Assembly (NCBI GenBank): GCA_001953215.1
Contig: CP019169.1
Coordinates: 1,488,001 to 1,552,000, forward strand
Source: Betaproteobacteria bacterium GR16-43
GTDB lineage: Bacteria > Pseudomonadota > Gammaproteobacteria > Burkholderiales > Usitatibacteraceae
Length of the DNA: 64,000 nt
Direction of reading: 5' to 3'
In this document: piece after piece, positions 44,464 through 52,484 of the stretch
Layout: every line of letters begins with the position of its first letter
How positions within the stretch are numbered: position 1 is the first letter of the stretch
Position numbers and translations under genes: made by a program
Notes under the pieces: generated by a model
Told to the model about the DNA's origin: nothing
What the model saw: only the letters and a program-made list of their open reading frames with translations
Databases searched by the model: none

Positions 44464-45314
44464 CGTTGGTAGCTCCCGGTTCCGACGGCTCGCGTGGGAT
44501 CGGAGCACCACTCGCTCCACGAGCCGGGATAGAGGCGCGAGCCCTCGAGGCCCGCGAGTTCCATCGCGAAAATGTTGTGGCATGCGGTCACGCCCGACCC
44601 GCACATGTGCACCGTCTGGTTGGACGGCGTGTTGCCGATGATGCCGAGGAATTCCTCGCGCAACTTCTCGGGCGGCTTGAACGTGCCGTCGGCCTCGAGG
44701 TTGGTCTGCCAGAAGCGGTTCACCGAGCCCGGGATGCGTCCGGCCACGGGATCCACCGTCTCGTTCTGTCCGTTGAAGCGATCGGGGCTGCGCGCATCGA
44801 TCAACGCGCCGTCGGGCCGCTTGCGGAAGTAGTCCACGAAGGACGCATCCACGCTCGCACCGAGCATCGGTTTGGGTTGCCACTTCGCGGAGCGCGGCGG
44901 CGGCGGGTCCTTCGGCATCGGGCGCAACTCGGCCTTCCATTTCGTGAACTGGCCGTCCAGCAACGAGACCTTCTCGAGGCCCAGCCAGCGCAGCATCCAC
45001 CAGAGGCGTCCAGCATAGCTGCCGCCGGAGTCGTCGTAGATCACCACTTGTCGCTCGCTCGTCACGCCGCAACGCGCCATCTTCTTCGCGAAGGTCTCGA
45101 GGTCCGGGAGCGGGTGGCGGCCGTTCTTGCCGGTGAGCGGGCCGGCGAGGTCCTTGTCCACGCTCACGAAGTGCGCGTCGGGGATGTGCCCCGCCATGTA
45201 CGCGCGGATGCCGTAGTTCGGATCCTTCAGGTCGTGGCGTACGTCGATGACGACCCAGTTGGGGTCGTCCAGGTGGCGCGTCAGTTCCTGCGTCGATACC
45301 AGCAACTTTGTCAT
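44460..45314 (-). CDS. sseA: thiosulfate/3-mercaptopyruvate sulfurtransferase
   Basis: 284 residues with tandem rhodanese domains: inactive N-domain VVIDVRHDLKDPNYG...AHFVSVDKDL and active C-domain GALIDARSPDRFNGQ with the persulfide Cys in VHMCGSGVTACHN (CGSGVT is the mercaptopyruvate-type loop). Transfers sulfane sulfur to thiols or cyanide in the cytoplasm. ATGA-coupled to the downstream S9 peptidase, with the EamA gene ending just downstream of its start on the same strand. Confidence 0.92.
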   Translation of the reverse strand: MTKLLVSTQELTRHLDDPNWVVIDVRHDLKDPNYGIRAYMAGHIPDAHFVSVDKDLAGPLTGKNGRHPLPDLETFAKKMARCGVTSERQVVIYDDSGGSYAGRLWWMLRWLGLEKVSLLDGQFTKWKAELRPMPKDPPPPRSAKWQPKPMLGASVDASFVDYFRKRPDGALIDARSPDRFNGQNETVDPVAGRIPGSVNRFWQTNLEADGTFKPPEKLREEFLGIIGNTPSNQTVHMCGSGVTACHNIFAMELAGLEGSRLYPGSWSEWCSDPTRAVGTGSYQR

Positions 45315-45315
45315 G

Positions 45316-46185
45316 TCAGCCCTCGAACCCCGCCTCTTCGATCTGTTCCTTCGTCTCGACCCGCATCGCGAGCAGCCCGCTCGCCACGATGACCGCCATG
45401 CCGCCCCATTCCAGGGGGGTGATCGGGTCCTGCCAGATCGCTAGTGTAGCGAGGCTGGCGAACACGATGGTCGAGTAGGAAAAGGCCCCGACCACCAGGG
45501 TGTTGCCGGTGCTGTAGGCCCGTGTCATGCAGAGCTGACCCAGCGTTCCCGCCACGCCCACGCCGGCCAGGATCCACCAGTTGCCCCAGGTGACCGTGCT
45601 GAACGACGCGGAAGCCACCTGCCACGCGCCACAGACGAGCGTGGCGATGAGCGCGAACCAGAAGACGATGCGCTCGTCGGGCTCGCCGATCTTCCCGAGC
45701 GTGCGCACGGCCAGATACGCCCAAGCCGCGGTGACACCCGAGAAGAGCCCCACCATCGCGGGGCCCTGGTTGCCGGTGTCGAACGTGGGGCCCAGCAGCA
45801 AGGCCACGCCGCAGAAACCCAGCACGATGGCGCAGACCAGCCACGGCGAGAAGCGCTCGCCCATGATCACGACCGTGGCCAGCGCCAGGAAGAGCGGCGA
45901 GGTGTAGTTCAGCGTTTGCGCGGTGGCGACGGGAAGCTTGCCCAGCGCGTAGAAGAATCCCACGAGGGAGATCGCCCCGATCACGCCGCGAATGATGTGC
46001 GTGCCGAGGTGATCGCTCTTCACGGTGCCGCGCTTGCGAAGGATGATCGCCACCACGACGGCGAGCGTCACGACGGAGCGGTAGAAGGCGAGTTCGGCGG
46101 TGCCGAAGTGCTCCGAGCCCAGCTTCACGAATACGCCCATCGCGGCGAAGCAGAAGCCGGCGACGAGCATCCAGGATGAAGTCAT
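45316..46185 (-). CDS. EamA (DMT) family transporter
   Basis: 289 residues with ten helices and two EamA repeats: WMLVAGFCFAAMGVFVKLG, ELAFYRSVVTLAVVVAI, and LPVATAQTLNYTSPLFLALA are typical, with the second repeat from about residue 150. Substrate unknown (metabolite exporters). Start at ATG 46185; an ATG at 46209 shares bases with the divergent MFS start and is less likely. Only 22 bp separate the two divergent genes. Confidence 0.87.
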   Translation of the reverse strand: MTSSWMLVAGFCFAAMGVFVKLGSEHFGTAELAFYRSVVTLAVVVAIILRKRGTVKSDHLGTHIIRGVIGAISLVGFFYALGKLPVATAQTLNYTSPLFLALATVVIMGERFSPWLVCAIVLGFCGVALLLGPTFDTGNQGPAMVGLFSGVTAAWAYLAVRTLGKIGEPDERIVFWFALIATLVCGAWQVASASFSTVTWGNWWILAGVGVAGTLGQLCMTRAYSTGNTLVVGAFSYSTIVFASLATLAIWQDPITPLEWGGMAVIVASGLLAMRVETKEQIEEAGFEG

Positions 46186-46207
46186 GGCGGCGCTTATTAT
46201 AGGCGGC

Positions 46208-47398
46208 ATGGCCTCCTCGATCGGCGCCGTCCTTGCCGTCCTCCAGCTCGCGTTCGCCCTCACGTGGGTGGTGTACGTGATCTATTTGCCGGCGCTCGCG
46301 ACCCAGGCCGGCATCCCGAAGCAATACGTGCCCTGGATCCTGCTCATGGACCAGGTGATCTTCATCGCGTGCGATTGGGCCGCCGGCGTCTACGCGGATC
46401 GGCTCACGGCCACGGTCGGGCGCTTCGGGCCGCGCATGGCCATGGTGACGCTGGTTTCCTGCGGGGCATTCCTGGCGATGCCGCTCCTCGCGCCCGCGGG
46501 CTCCGTGGTGATCTTCATCGCGCTCACGGTGCTGTGGAGTGCGACCTCGTCGGCATTGCGAGCACCGCCACTGGTGTTGATGGGGCGATACGCCACGATG
46601 TCGCAACGGCCGTGGCTTGCGGGGCTCTACCTCTTCGGGCTCGGCGCCGCGGGTGCGATGGCGCCGTACCTGGGCATGCAGCTGAAGGACGTCGATCCGC
46701 GCATTCCGTTCATCGTCTCGTCGGTCGTGGTGGCGCTCGTGACGCTGGTGCTGGCCGCGGTCGACACGGGGCAGGATCCTGTCGTGCCGACGGAGGGTGA
46801 TGCGATCGCGCGCCGCGTCTCGCCCTGGGCGGTCGGTGCCTTCGCGCTGGCCATCGTGTTGCTCGCCGTGGGTGAGCAGATCCATTTCTCCGTGAACTCC
46901 GCGCCCGCCTACGCGAAGCTTTCCTCCGCCCTCGAAGTCCCGAGGTTCATGCCAGTGTTCTGGATCGGCTTCAACCTGTTGATGCTGCCGGCCACGTTGC
47001 TGGCGAGGCGCTTCGATGCCATCGCGATCGTGGCGGGGAGTGCGATCGTCGGGACCGCGGCGCTGTATGTCACTGCAACGGCAACGGACATGCAGGTCCT
47101 CCTCGCGGCGCAGTTCGTGGCGGGAGGTGCGTGGGGCGTGGTGTTGATGTCCGCGTTCACGGCCGCGCTCGACATCGGCACCACCGGGCGCGAGGGGCGC
47201 GTGACCGGGCTGCTCTTCTCGATGCTCGCGGTGGCGGCGTTCGTGCGCATCGCCTTCACCACCACGGTACCGCCGGCCGAGATGAAGGCTATCTTGATGC
47301 TGCCGCTGGTTCCGGTGGGAGCGTGGATCCTCGCGGCGTTGTTGCTGGCGGGACTTGCCGCAGGTCCTGGGAGACGCGTCCGCCCTGCAGGACGATGA
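46208..47398 (+). CDS. MFS family transporter
   Basis: 396 residues, about twelve helices, with a cytoplasmic loop DWAAGVYADRLTATVGRFGPR resembling the MFS A-motif after helix 2. No substrate signature. The last 110 bases overlap the 3' end of the convergent C39 ABC transporter gene, an unusually deep overlap. Confidence 0.82.
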   Translation: MASSIGAVLAVLQLAFALTWVVYVIYLPALATQAGIPKQYVPWILLMDQVIFIACDWAAGVYADRLTATVGRFGPRMAMVTLVSCGAFLAMPLLAPAGSVVIFIALTVLWSATSSALRAPPLVLMGRYATMSQRPWLAGLYLFGLGAAGAMAPYLGMQLKDVDPRIPFIVSSVVVALVTLVLAAVDTGQDPVVPTEGDAIARRVSPWAVGAFALAIVLLAVGEQIHFSVNSAPAYAKLSSALEVPRFMPVFWIGFNLLMLPATLLARRFDAIAIVAGSAIVGTAALYVTATATDMQVLLAAQFVAGGAWGVVLMSAFTAALDIGTTGREGRVTGLLFSMLAVAAFVRIAFTTTVPPAEMKAILMLPLVPVGAWILAALLLAGLAAGPGRRVRPAGR

Positions 47399-49457
47399 CG
47401 CGTCCCGCCGAGGCGATCGTCTCCGGCCGGTGTGCGATCACGATGCGCGTCAGCTTCAGCGCCTTGATCGCCTCGTTCACAGCGCGTTCCTTCTGCACGT
47501 CGAGCGCGCTCGTGGCTTCGTCGAGGAAGAGGATGCGCGGCTGCTTGTAGAGGGCGCGGGCGAGCAGGATGCGCTGGCGCTGGCCGCCGGACAACGCAGC
47601 GCCCATGTCGCCGATCAACGTGTTGTAGGCCATGGGCATCGCGGCGATGTCTTCGTGCACGGCCGCGAGGCGGGCGCAACGCTCGATCGCTTCCTGGCTC
47701 GGCGCCGGGTCGAAGAAGCTCACGTTGTCCGCGATCGAGCCCGCGAAGAGCTGGTCGTCCTGCATCACCGTGCCCACCAGCTTGCGGTAGTGGTCGATGC
47801 CGAGCTTCTCGATGTCGATGCCGCCGACGAGGATCTTGCCGTCGGTGGGTGCGAGCAGGCCCAGCATCAGTTTCAGCAGCGTGGTCTTGCCGCCGCCCGA
47901 AGGCCCGACGATGGCGACGGATTCGCCGGGCTCGATGCGAAACGAACAGTTGCGCACCACGAAGGGCTCGGAGTCGGAATAGCGGAACGAGAGGTCGCGC
48001 ACTTCGAGCGAGGCGTCGATCTCGTCGGGCGCATGCGCGGGACCCGCGGCCTCCGGGGGCGAGAGCACGATGTCGGCGAGGCGCTCGGCCTGCAGGCTCA
48101 GCATGCGAAGCTCGATCAGCTTGTCGATCAGCCCCCCCACGCGCGCCGAGAACTGCTCCTTGTACGCGACGAATGCGAAGAGCATCCCGACCGAGAACGC
48201 GTTGTCCAGGACGAGGATCGCGCCCAGCCAGATCACGGCGACGCGTTCCGCGCCGAACACGAGCCCGTTGGCGGAACGAAACCCGAGCGAGAGCTTCTGC
48301 GTCGCGAGGTCCCGATTCACCGCATCTACCACGAGGTTCAGCCACCGCGAACGCCGCTCTTCCTGCCGACCGAAAAGCTTGATGGACTGCACGCCCCGCA
48401 CCGTCTCGAGGAAATGGCTCTGCTGCTTCGCCGTGTGGACGATGTGCTCCTCCGTGGCGCGGCGAAGCGGATCGTAGAAGAGCCATCGCAGCAGGCCGTA
48501 CGCGGACACGCTCGCCACGGCGATCATCGTGAGCAGGCCGCTGTAGGTCACCATCATCGCGAGCGTCACCGCGGCCATCAGTCCATCGATCAGCGCTTCG
48601 ACAAAGCTCGATGTGAGCGTGCGCTGGATCGTGCTCACGGAACCGAAGCGCGATACCACGTCCCCGAGGTGGCGCTTCTCGAAGTAGCTCACCGGCAAGC
48701 GCAGCAGGTGCGAGAAGACGTTCGAGAGCCACTGCAGGTTCAGCATCGTGCCGAGGTAAAGCACGACCCACGATCGCAGCGCCGTCACCGCCACCTGGAT
48801 GCCGGCCAGCAGCATGAACCCGATGCCCAGCACCGTGAGCAGGTCGCGGTCCGCGGAGACGACGGCGCCGTCGATCACCCACTGCATGTAGAAGGGCGCG
48901 ACCATCGCGAATCCCTGCAGCGCGAGGGCGAGCACCAGCACCTGCAGTAGCGAGCGCTTGAGGCCGACCACGGGCCCGGTGAGGTCGCGCAGGCGAAGGC
49001 GATGGCGCTCGTCGCGTGCCTTGAACTCGGAGGTGGGCGAGGCCTCGAGCGCGATGCCCGTGAAGTGCTTCGACACCTCGGCCATCGTGAGCCGGCGCAC
49101 GCCGAAGGCGGGGTCGTGGATCACGGCGCCTTTCGAATCCACCGAGCGCAGCACGACGAAGTGGTTCAGGTCCCAATGCAGCACGCAGGGCGTTCGCAGG
49201 TTCGCGAGTTCGCTCAGCTCCAGTCGCAAGGGACGCGGCGCCAGGTGGAGCGCGCCGGCGATCTGCATGAGATACGAGAGGGTCGCGCCCTTGAGCGAAA
49301 CCGTGAACCGGCGGCGCAGGCCCGCGAGGTCGATGCGATGGCCGTGGAAGTTGGCGATCATGCCGAGGCTTGCGAGGCCGCACTCGGCCGCCTCGGTCTG
49401 CAGGAACACGGGCAAGCGCTGGCGCAGGCCCAACTCGAGGCGCAGGAGGGCATCCAT
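47289..49457 (-). CDS. C39 peptidase-containing ABC transporter (bacteriocin/RiPP exporter type)
   Basis: 722 residues with three parts. N-terminal C39 protease: C26 in QTEAAECGLASLG, H99 in LHWDLNHFVVL and D115 in HDPAFG, so the double-glycine leader protease looks active. Membrane domain at about 165-450. ATPase: GPSGGGKTT with K524, ALSGGQRQR, LDEATSALD and a switch His in IVIAHRPE. CvaB-like: it cleaves behind GG in precursor peptides and exports the product. TGATG-coupled to the HlyD gene; four candidate substrates lie upstream. Its 3' end overlaps the convergent MFS gene. Confidence 0.94.
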   Translation of the reverse strand: MDALLRLELGLRQRLPVFLQTEAAECGLASLGMIANFHGHRIDLAGLRRRFTVSLKGATLSYLMQIAGALHLAPRPLRLELSELANLRTPCVLHWDLNHFVVLRSVDSKGAVIHDPAFGVRRLTMAEVSKHFTGIALEASPTSEFKARDERHRLRLRDLTGPVVGLKRSLLQVLVLALALQGFAMVAPFYMQWVIDGAVVSADRDLLTVLGIGFMLLAGIQVAVTALRSWVVLYLGTMLNLQWLSNVFSHLLRLPVSYFEKRHLGDVVSRFGSVSTIQRTLTSSFVEALIDGLMAAVTLAMMVTYSGLLTMIAVASVSAYGLLRWLFYDPLRRATEEHIVHTAKQQSHFLETVRGVQSIKLFGRQEERRSRWLNLVVDAVNRDLATQKLSLGFRSANGLVFGAERVAVIWLGAILVLDNAFSVGMLFAFVAYKEQFSARVGGLIDKLIELRMLSLQAERLADIVLSPPEAAGPAHAPDEIDASLEVRDLSFRYSDSEPFVVRNCSFRIEPGESVAIVGPSGGGKTTLLKLMLGLLAPTDGKILVGGIDIEKLGIDHYRKLVGTVMQDDQLFAGSIADNVSFFDPAPSQEAIERCARLAAVHEDIAAMPMAYNTLIGDMGAALSGGQRQRILLARALYKQPRILFLDEATSALDVQKERAVNEAIKALKLTRIVIAHRPETIASAGRVIVLQGGRVSQDLRQVPPATTPRGSTLPPEPAAASR

Positions 49458-50710
49458 CACAGACGGCCCGTGAGGCTCAGCAGCGGATCGAAGATCCACT
49501 CGATCAGCCGGCGCCGGTCGAGCAGGATGTCCGCTTCGACGAGCATGCCGGCCTGCAGGTCTTCTGCCTTGCCGTAGGCCAGCACCTGTTGCGCATCCAG
49601 CGCGGCTCGGATCCGGTAGAGCGTTTCCCGGTTGCCGTCGGGCGGATTGAAACCCAGGTCGCCGGGCGAAAGCGCGCTGCGCGAGACGGCCACGATCTGC
49701 GCGCGCTGCGAGCCGAACTTCTGCGAAGGAAATGCCGGATAGCGCAGGAGGACGGGCTGCCCGGCGCGCACGAAGCCGATGGAACGCGAGGGCGCGAAGA
49801 GATGCGCCTCGAGTTTCGAATCGGCCGGGAGGATGGTGAGAAGCGCCGCGCCCTGCGGTACCGTCTGGCCGGGCTCGACCAGCAACGAGGCGACCACTCC
49901 GGACTGCGGTGCGGTGACGACCGTTCGATACGCCGCGCCACGCTCCAATCGCTCCTGGGCCAGCGCGGCCTTTTGTCCATCGAGCGCGGCGACTTGCGCG
50001 AGGTAGCGCGCGCGTGCGGAGTCGCCTTCGGCGTCGAGTCCCGATTGCTCGCGCTGCGCCGCGGATCGGGCACGTTCGAGCGACGAGAGACGGATCTGCA
50101 GGTCGAGGGAGTCGTCGCGCTTGCGGTCGGTCATCGAGCGCGAGAGGAAGCCGCTGCGCTCGAGGCTCTCGGTGCGTTCCGCTTCCTCGCCGGAGAGTTC
50201 CACGCGCGTTCGCATTGCCGCGATCTCGTTGCCGAGCCGCAGGGCCTCGCTCACGGCCCTGGACCGGCGTGCCGCGAGCGATTGCAACTCGGCCTCGAAC
50301 GTGACGCCGGCGAGTTCGCGTTGCGTGGTGAGCGCGCGCTGGCGTTCCTTCAGGTTCGAGGCCACTTGCGCGCCGAGGTCGCGGCGATCGTCCGTGGCCC
50401 GCGGGTCGGCGATGACCACGAGCGGCATGCCCTTGGACACCGCATCGCCTTCCGCCACGTAGCGCGACTCGACGACACCGGCCTGCGTGGCCACGGCGCG
50501 CGCGACGCCCGCGGTCGGCGTCAGGAAACCGGTGACGCGCGCCTTGTTGTTCGATTCGCCCCAGAGGAGGAACGCGAGGATGGCGAGTGCCACGAAGCTC
50601 GCCGCGCCGGTCATCACGAGGGTCGGCACCGGGCGCATCAGCACGATGGTGCCGAGCCACGAGGTGGCGCGGGAGTCGCGGGCCTCGGAACGGAAGAGGG
50701 AGGCGGGCAT
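49457..50710 (-). CDS. HlyD/CvaA-type membrane fusion protein
   Basis: 417 residues: one N-terminal helix (about 25-47, LVMTGAASFVALAILAFLLWG), a biotinyl-lipoyl half-motif AGVVESRYVAEGDAVSKGMPLVVI, a long coiled coil (residues 105-260), the second half GVVASLLVEPGQTVPQGAALLTI and a C-terminal beta barrel. Periplasmic adaptor joining the C39 ABC transporter to a TolC-like channel, which is not in this window. The ATG at 50710 follows the preceding peptide ORF by 14 bases. Confidence 0.92.
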   Translation of the reverse strand: MPASLFRSEARDSRATSWLGTIVLMRPVPTLVMTGAASFVALAILAFLLWGESNNKARVTGFLTPTAGVARAVATQAGVVESRYVAEGDAVSKGMPLVVIADPRATDDRRDLGAQVASNLKERQRALTTQRELAGVTFEAELQSLAARRSRAVSEALRLGNEIAAMRTRVELSGEEAERTESLERSGFLSRSMTDRKRDDSLDLQIRLSSLERARSAAQREQSGLDAEGDSARARYLAQVAALDGQKAALAQERLERGAAYRTVVTAPQSGVVASLLVEPGQTVPQGAALLTILPADSKLEAHLFAPSRSIGFVRAGQPVLLRYPAFPSQKFGSQRAQIVAVSRSALSPGDLGFNPPDGNRETLYRIRAALDAQQVLAYGKAEDLQAGMLVEADILLDRRRLIEWIFDPLLSLTGRL

Positions 50711-50724
50711 GGTCGGGGAGGCGC

Positions 50725-50883
50725 TCAGGCTCCCGTGGGGTCGTTGACGAACGGATGCGGGATCCGCGGATGGAGGTCGGGGTCGAGCGGGCTGTCCGGG
50801 TCGAGGGGCTCGGGGATGGGATCGCCGTCGTGGCTGTTGCCGCCTGCGATGCCGGGCAGGTCGTGCTTGTCGATGGGCTTCAT
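50725..50883 (-). CDS. candidate double-glycine peptide D (52 aa)
   Basis: A 52-residue ORF immediately upstream of the HlyD gene. The leader MKPIDKHDLPGIAGG ends in Gly-Gly, as cleaved by C39 proteases; the remaining 37 residues are Pro/Asp-rich, without Cys, and end in FVNDPTGA. Leader and ending closely match peptide B (52031-52207; FVTDPSGA), so the two are paralogues. It has a ggaac ribosome site at -9. It is distinct from typical class II bacteriocins because it is acidic and hydrophilic. Secreted peptide function is inferred. Confidence 0.72.
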   Translation of the reverse strand: MKPIDKHDLPGIAGGNSHDGDPIPEPLDPDSPLDPDLHPRIPHPFVNDPTGA

Positions 50884-50960
50884 GGATGTTCCTTCGCTGA
50901 ATGCGGCTGCTGTTTCGTCCCGGCAGCAACCTGTCCGGGTCAGGGTCTGGATGTGCACCT
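50884..50960 (-). other. duplicated upstream segment with remnant of a peptide-A-like 3' end
   Basis: The 70 or so bases before peptide D are nearly the same as those before peptide B (52208-52280), including GTTGCTGCCGGGACG and CCGCATTC. Upstream of B this DNA encodes the C-terminus of peptide A (PDPERLLPGRIQQ). Here one frame still reads PDRLLPGRNSSRIQ but has no start or leader, so it is a relic of a duplicated A-B unit. Confidence 0.6.
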
Positions 50961-51775
50961 CAGCGGCGCACGGGGTCGCGAGCCGCGAGCCCCACGTAGA
51001 GGACGAAGCCGACGATTCCCACGGCGAGGCAAACGAGGTTCGGGATCCAGGGCGCCAGGCTTGTGGTGGCGTCCGCAGGTTTCAGGATCAGGACGTGTCC
51101 CAGCAGTGGCCAGGCCACGAGGAAGTTGTACGTCGCGTGGCAGAGCGTCGTCGCCCACAACGAACCGGTGCGGCGATAGAGGCACGCGTAGAGGATCGCG
51201 GAGAGGAAAGTCTGGATCAGGTTCTGCGGATGGATGATCGAGAAGACGATCGATGACAAGAGCGTTCCCGCGATCCATCCCCATTGGCGCTCCCAGAGGC
51301 GATAGAGCACGCCCCGGTAGAGCATCTCTTCCATCAAGGGGCCGAGCGTGATGGCGTAAGCGGCACTCACGAGACCCCAGGTGGAAAAGTAGTACGCATC
51401 CCACACTTTGCGGTCGACCTGGAACCCGTAAGCGCGAATGTCGGTCGAGCCCTGCATGACGTGCATGCCCCAGAGCGCGACCAGGCCCCAGATGCCGAAG
51501 GTCATCGCGAGCTTCAGTGCGACAACGCCTGCGGCCTCCATGCGCGCGGAGGGCGGGAACGCATGACGGTACCCTTCGAGGACCAACTTGCGAAGTGACG
51601 GGATCCCGAAGACGAGGGCCAATTGCAGCGGCACCACGATGAGATGGCCGAGCGCGTTGAAGTGGACGTCGGGCAGTCCGATCGCCGACGCGAGCGGCCG
51701 CGTCGCCAGCATCGCGCCGACGGCGATGGCGAAAAGAATGAAAGTGATCTGGAATCCGGTGGGCGATGTCTTCAT
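50960..51775 (-). CDS. CPBP (CAAX/Abi) family intramembrane protease
   Basis: 271 residues, about eight helices. The CPBP catalytic motifs are E149-E150 and R154 in LMEEMLYRG, H182 in SIIHPQN and H213 in LCHATYN. Family members mature or degrade membrane peptides and often give immunity to bacteriocins in peptide loci (PlnI/SkkI type). It lies between peptides C and D, inside the C39 exporter cluster, so immunity or maturation of the exported peptides is the leading hypothesis. Confidence 0.9.
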   Translation of the reverse strand: MKTSPTGFQITFILFAIAVGAMLATRPLASAIGLPDVHFNALGHLIVVPLQLALVFGIPSLRKLVLEGYRHAFPPSARMEAAGVVALKLAMTFGIWGLVALWGMHVMQGSTDIRAYGFQVDRKVWDAYYFSTWGLVSAAYAITLGPLMEEMLYRGVLYRLWERQWGWIAGTLLSSIVFSIIHPQNLIQTFLSAILYACLYRRTGSLWATTLCHATYNFLVAWPLLGHVLILKPADATTSLAPWIPNLVCLAVGIVGFVLYVGLAARDPVRR

Positions 51776-51817
51776 TCGAATGGGGGCGCATGACGCGCCC
51801 CCGCTCGAGGTTGGTGG

Positions 51818-52006
51818 TTACGGTTCGCCCGCGACGCGGCCGATCACGTACGACGTGAAGTCGACCAGCGTGTCGTAGTTGCTGCGCAGCCCGCCGATGA
51901 GCTGGTTGATCTCATCGGGGGAACACATGTCGAATCCCCCTCCCGAGATTTTTTCCACCAGCTCGGGGTCGAGCCCTTTGGGAATTTCCGGCATCGGTTT
52001 GCTCAT
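51818..52006 (-). CDS. candidate double-glycine peptide C (62 aa)
   Basis: 62 residues. The leader contains GLDPELVEKISGG, which is a textbook EL..I.GG cleavage signal for C39 transporters. The predicted mature part, beginning GFDMCSPDEINQLIGG, has one Cys and an amphipathic helical composition (SNYDTLVDFTSYVIGRV), unlike peptides A, B and D. It lies 42 bases upstream of the CPBP gene, with a caggagtg ribosome site. Best candidate in the locus for a classical class II-like peptide. Confidence 0.8.
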   Translation of the reverse strand: MSKPMPEIPKGLDPELVEKISGGGFDMCSPDEINQLIGGLRSNYDTLVDFTSYVIGRVAGEP

Positions 52007-52030
52007 GTCGTCACTCCTGGTGGTTGTGGG

Positions 52031-52207
52031 TCAGGCCCCGGACGGATCCGTGACGAACGTGTCGGGCGCAACCCACGGGCTGTTCGGCGCCCGGGGATAG
52101 CCGACCGGTTCGAGATCCGGCATGGGGGGAAGCGTCGGGATGCAGCCGGCGTCATCGCGAATGCCGCCCGAGATCGTGGGGGTGTCCTGCTTGTCGATTT
52201 CCTTCAT
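52031..52207 (-). CDS. candidate double-glycine peptide B (58 aa)
   Basis: 58 residues, too short for usual gene calls. Leader MKEIDKQDTPTISGG, then a Pro-rich body with one Cys (DDAGCIPTLPPMPDL) ending in FVTDPSGA. Ten of fifteen leader positions are identical to peptide D, and the ending matches too. It starts at ATG 52207 inside the peptide A stop (ATGA), with gaggaac as ribosome site. The stop TGA at 52031-52033 lies 25 bases before peptide C. Confidence 0.75.
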   Translation of the reverse strand: MKEIDKQDTPTISGGIRDDAGCIPTLPPMPDLEPVGYPRAPNSPWVAPDTFVTDPSGA

Positions 52208-52365
52208 GGAAGTTCCTCGCTGGAATGCGGTTGCTGGATGCGTCCCGGCAGCAACCTCTCCGGGTCAGGGTTCGTGGGCGCGCCGTACGTGATCTCGTCG
52301 AGCGCGGCGGGAGGCGGAATGCCACCGGCGATGCGCAGTACCTCGTCGAAGCTGAGCTCCTTCAT
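52204..52365 (-). CDS. candidate double-glycine peptide A (53 aa)
   Basis: 53 residues: MKELSFDEVLRIAGG leader (SFDEVLRIAGG is close to the EL..I.GG consensus), followed by a Pro-rich, Cys-free body IPPPAALDEITYGAPTNPDP and an acidic tail. First gene of the locus; GGGAG ribosome site seven bases ahead of the ATG at 52365. An ATG at 52485 would lengthen it but lacks conserved character and overlaps the divergent gene. It is ATGA-coupled to peptide B. Confidence 0.75.
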   Translation of the reverse strand: MKELSFDEVLRIAGGIPPPAALDEITYGAPTNPDPERLLPGRIQQPHSSEELP

Positions 52366-52484
52366 GTCGATCTCCCGTAGGGCCGGTGGAAGCCATCCTA
52401 GGAAAGAAGGGACCGGTCCGGGGGCGAGAATCGGCATCAGATGGAGGGGGATTTCATGCGCGACGGCCGGGCGCGTGGAAAACA

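Noticed and set aside
50711-50929. 73-residue N-terminal extension of the HlyD-like protein
   Set aside because: It overlaps peptide D and the duplicated segment; ATG 50710 directly precedes the expected membrane anchor region.
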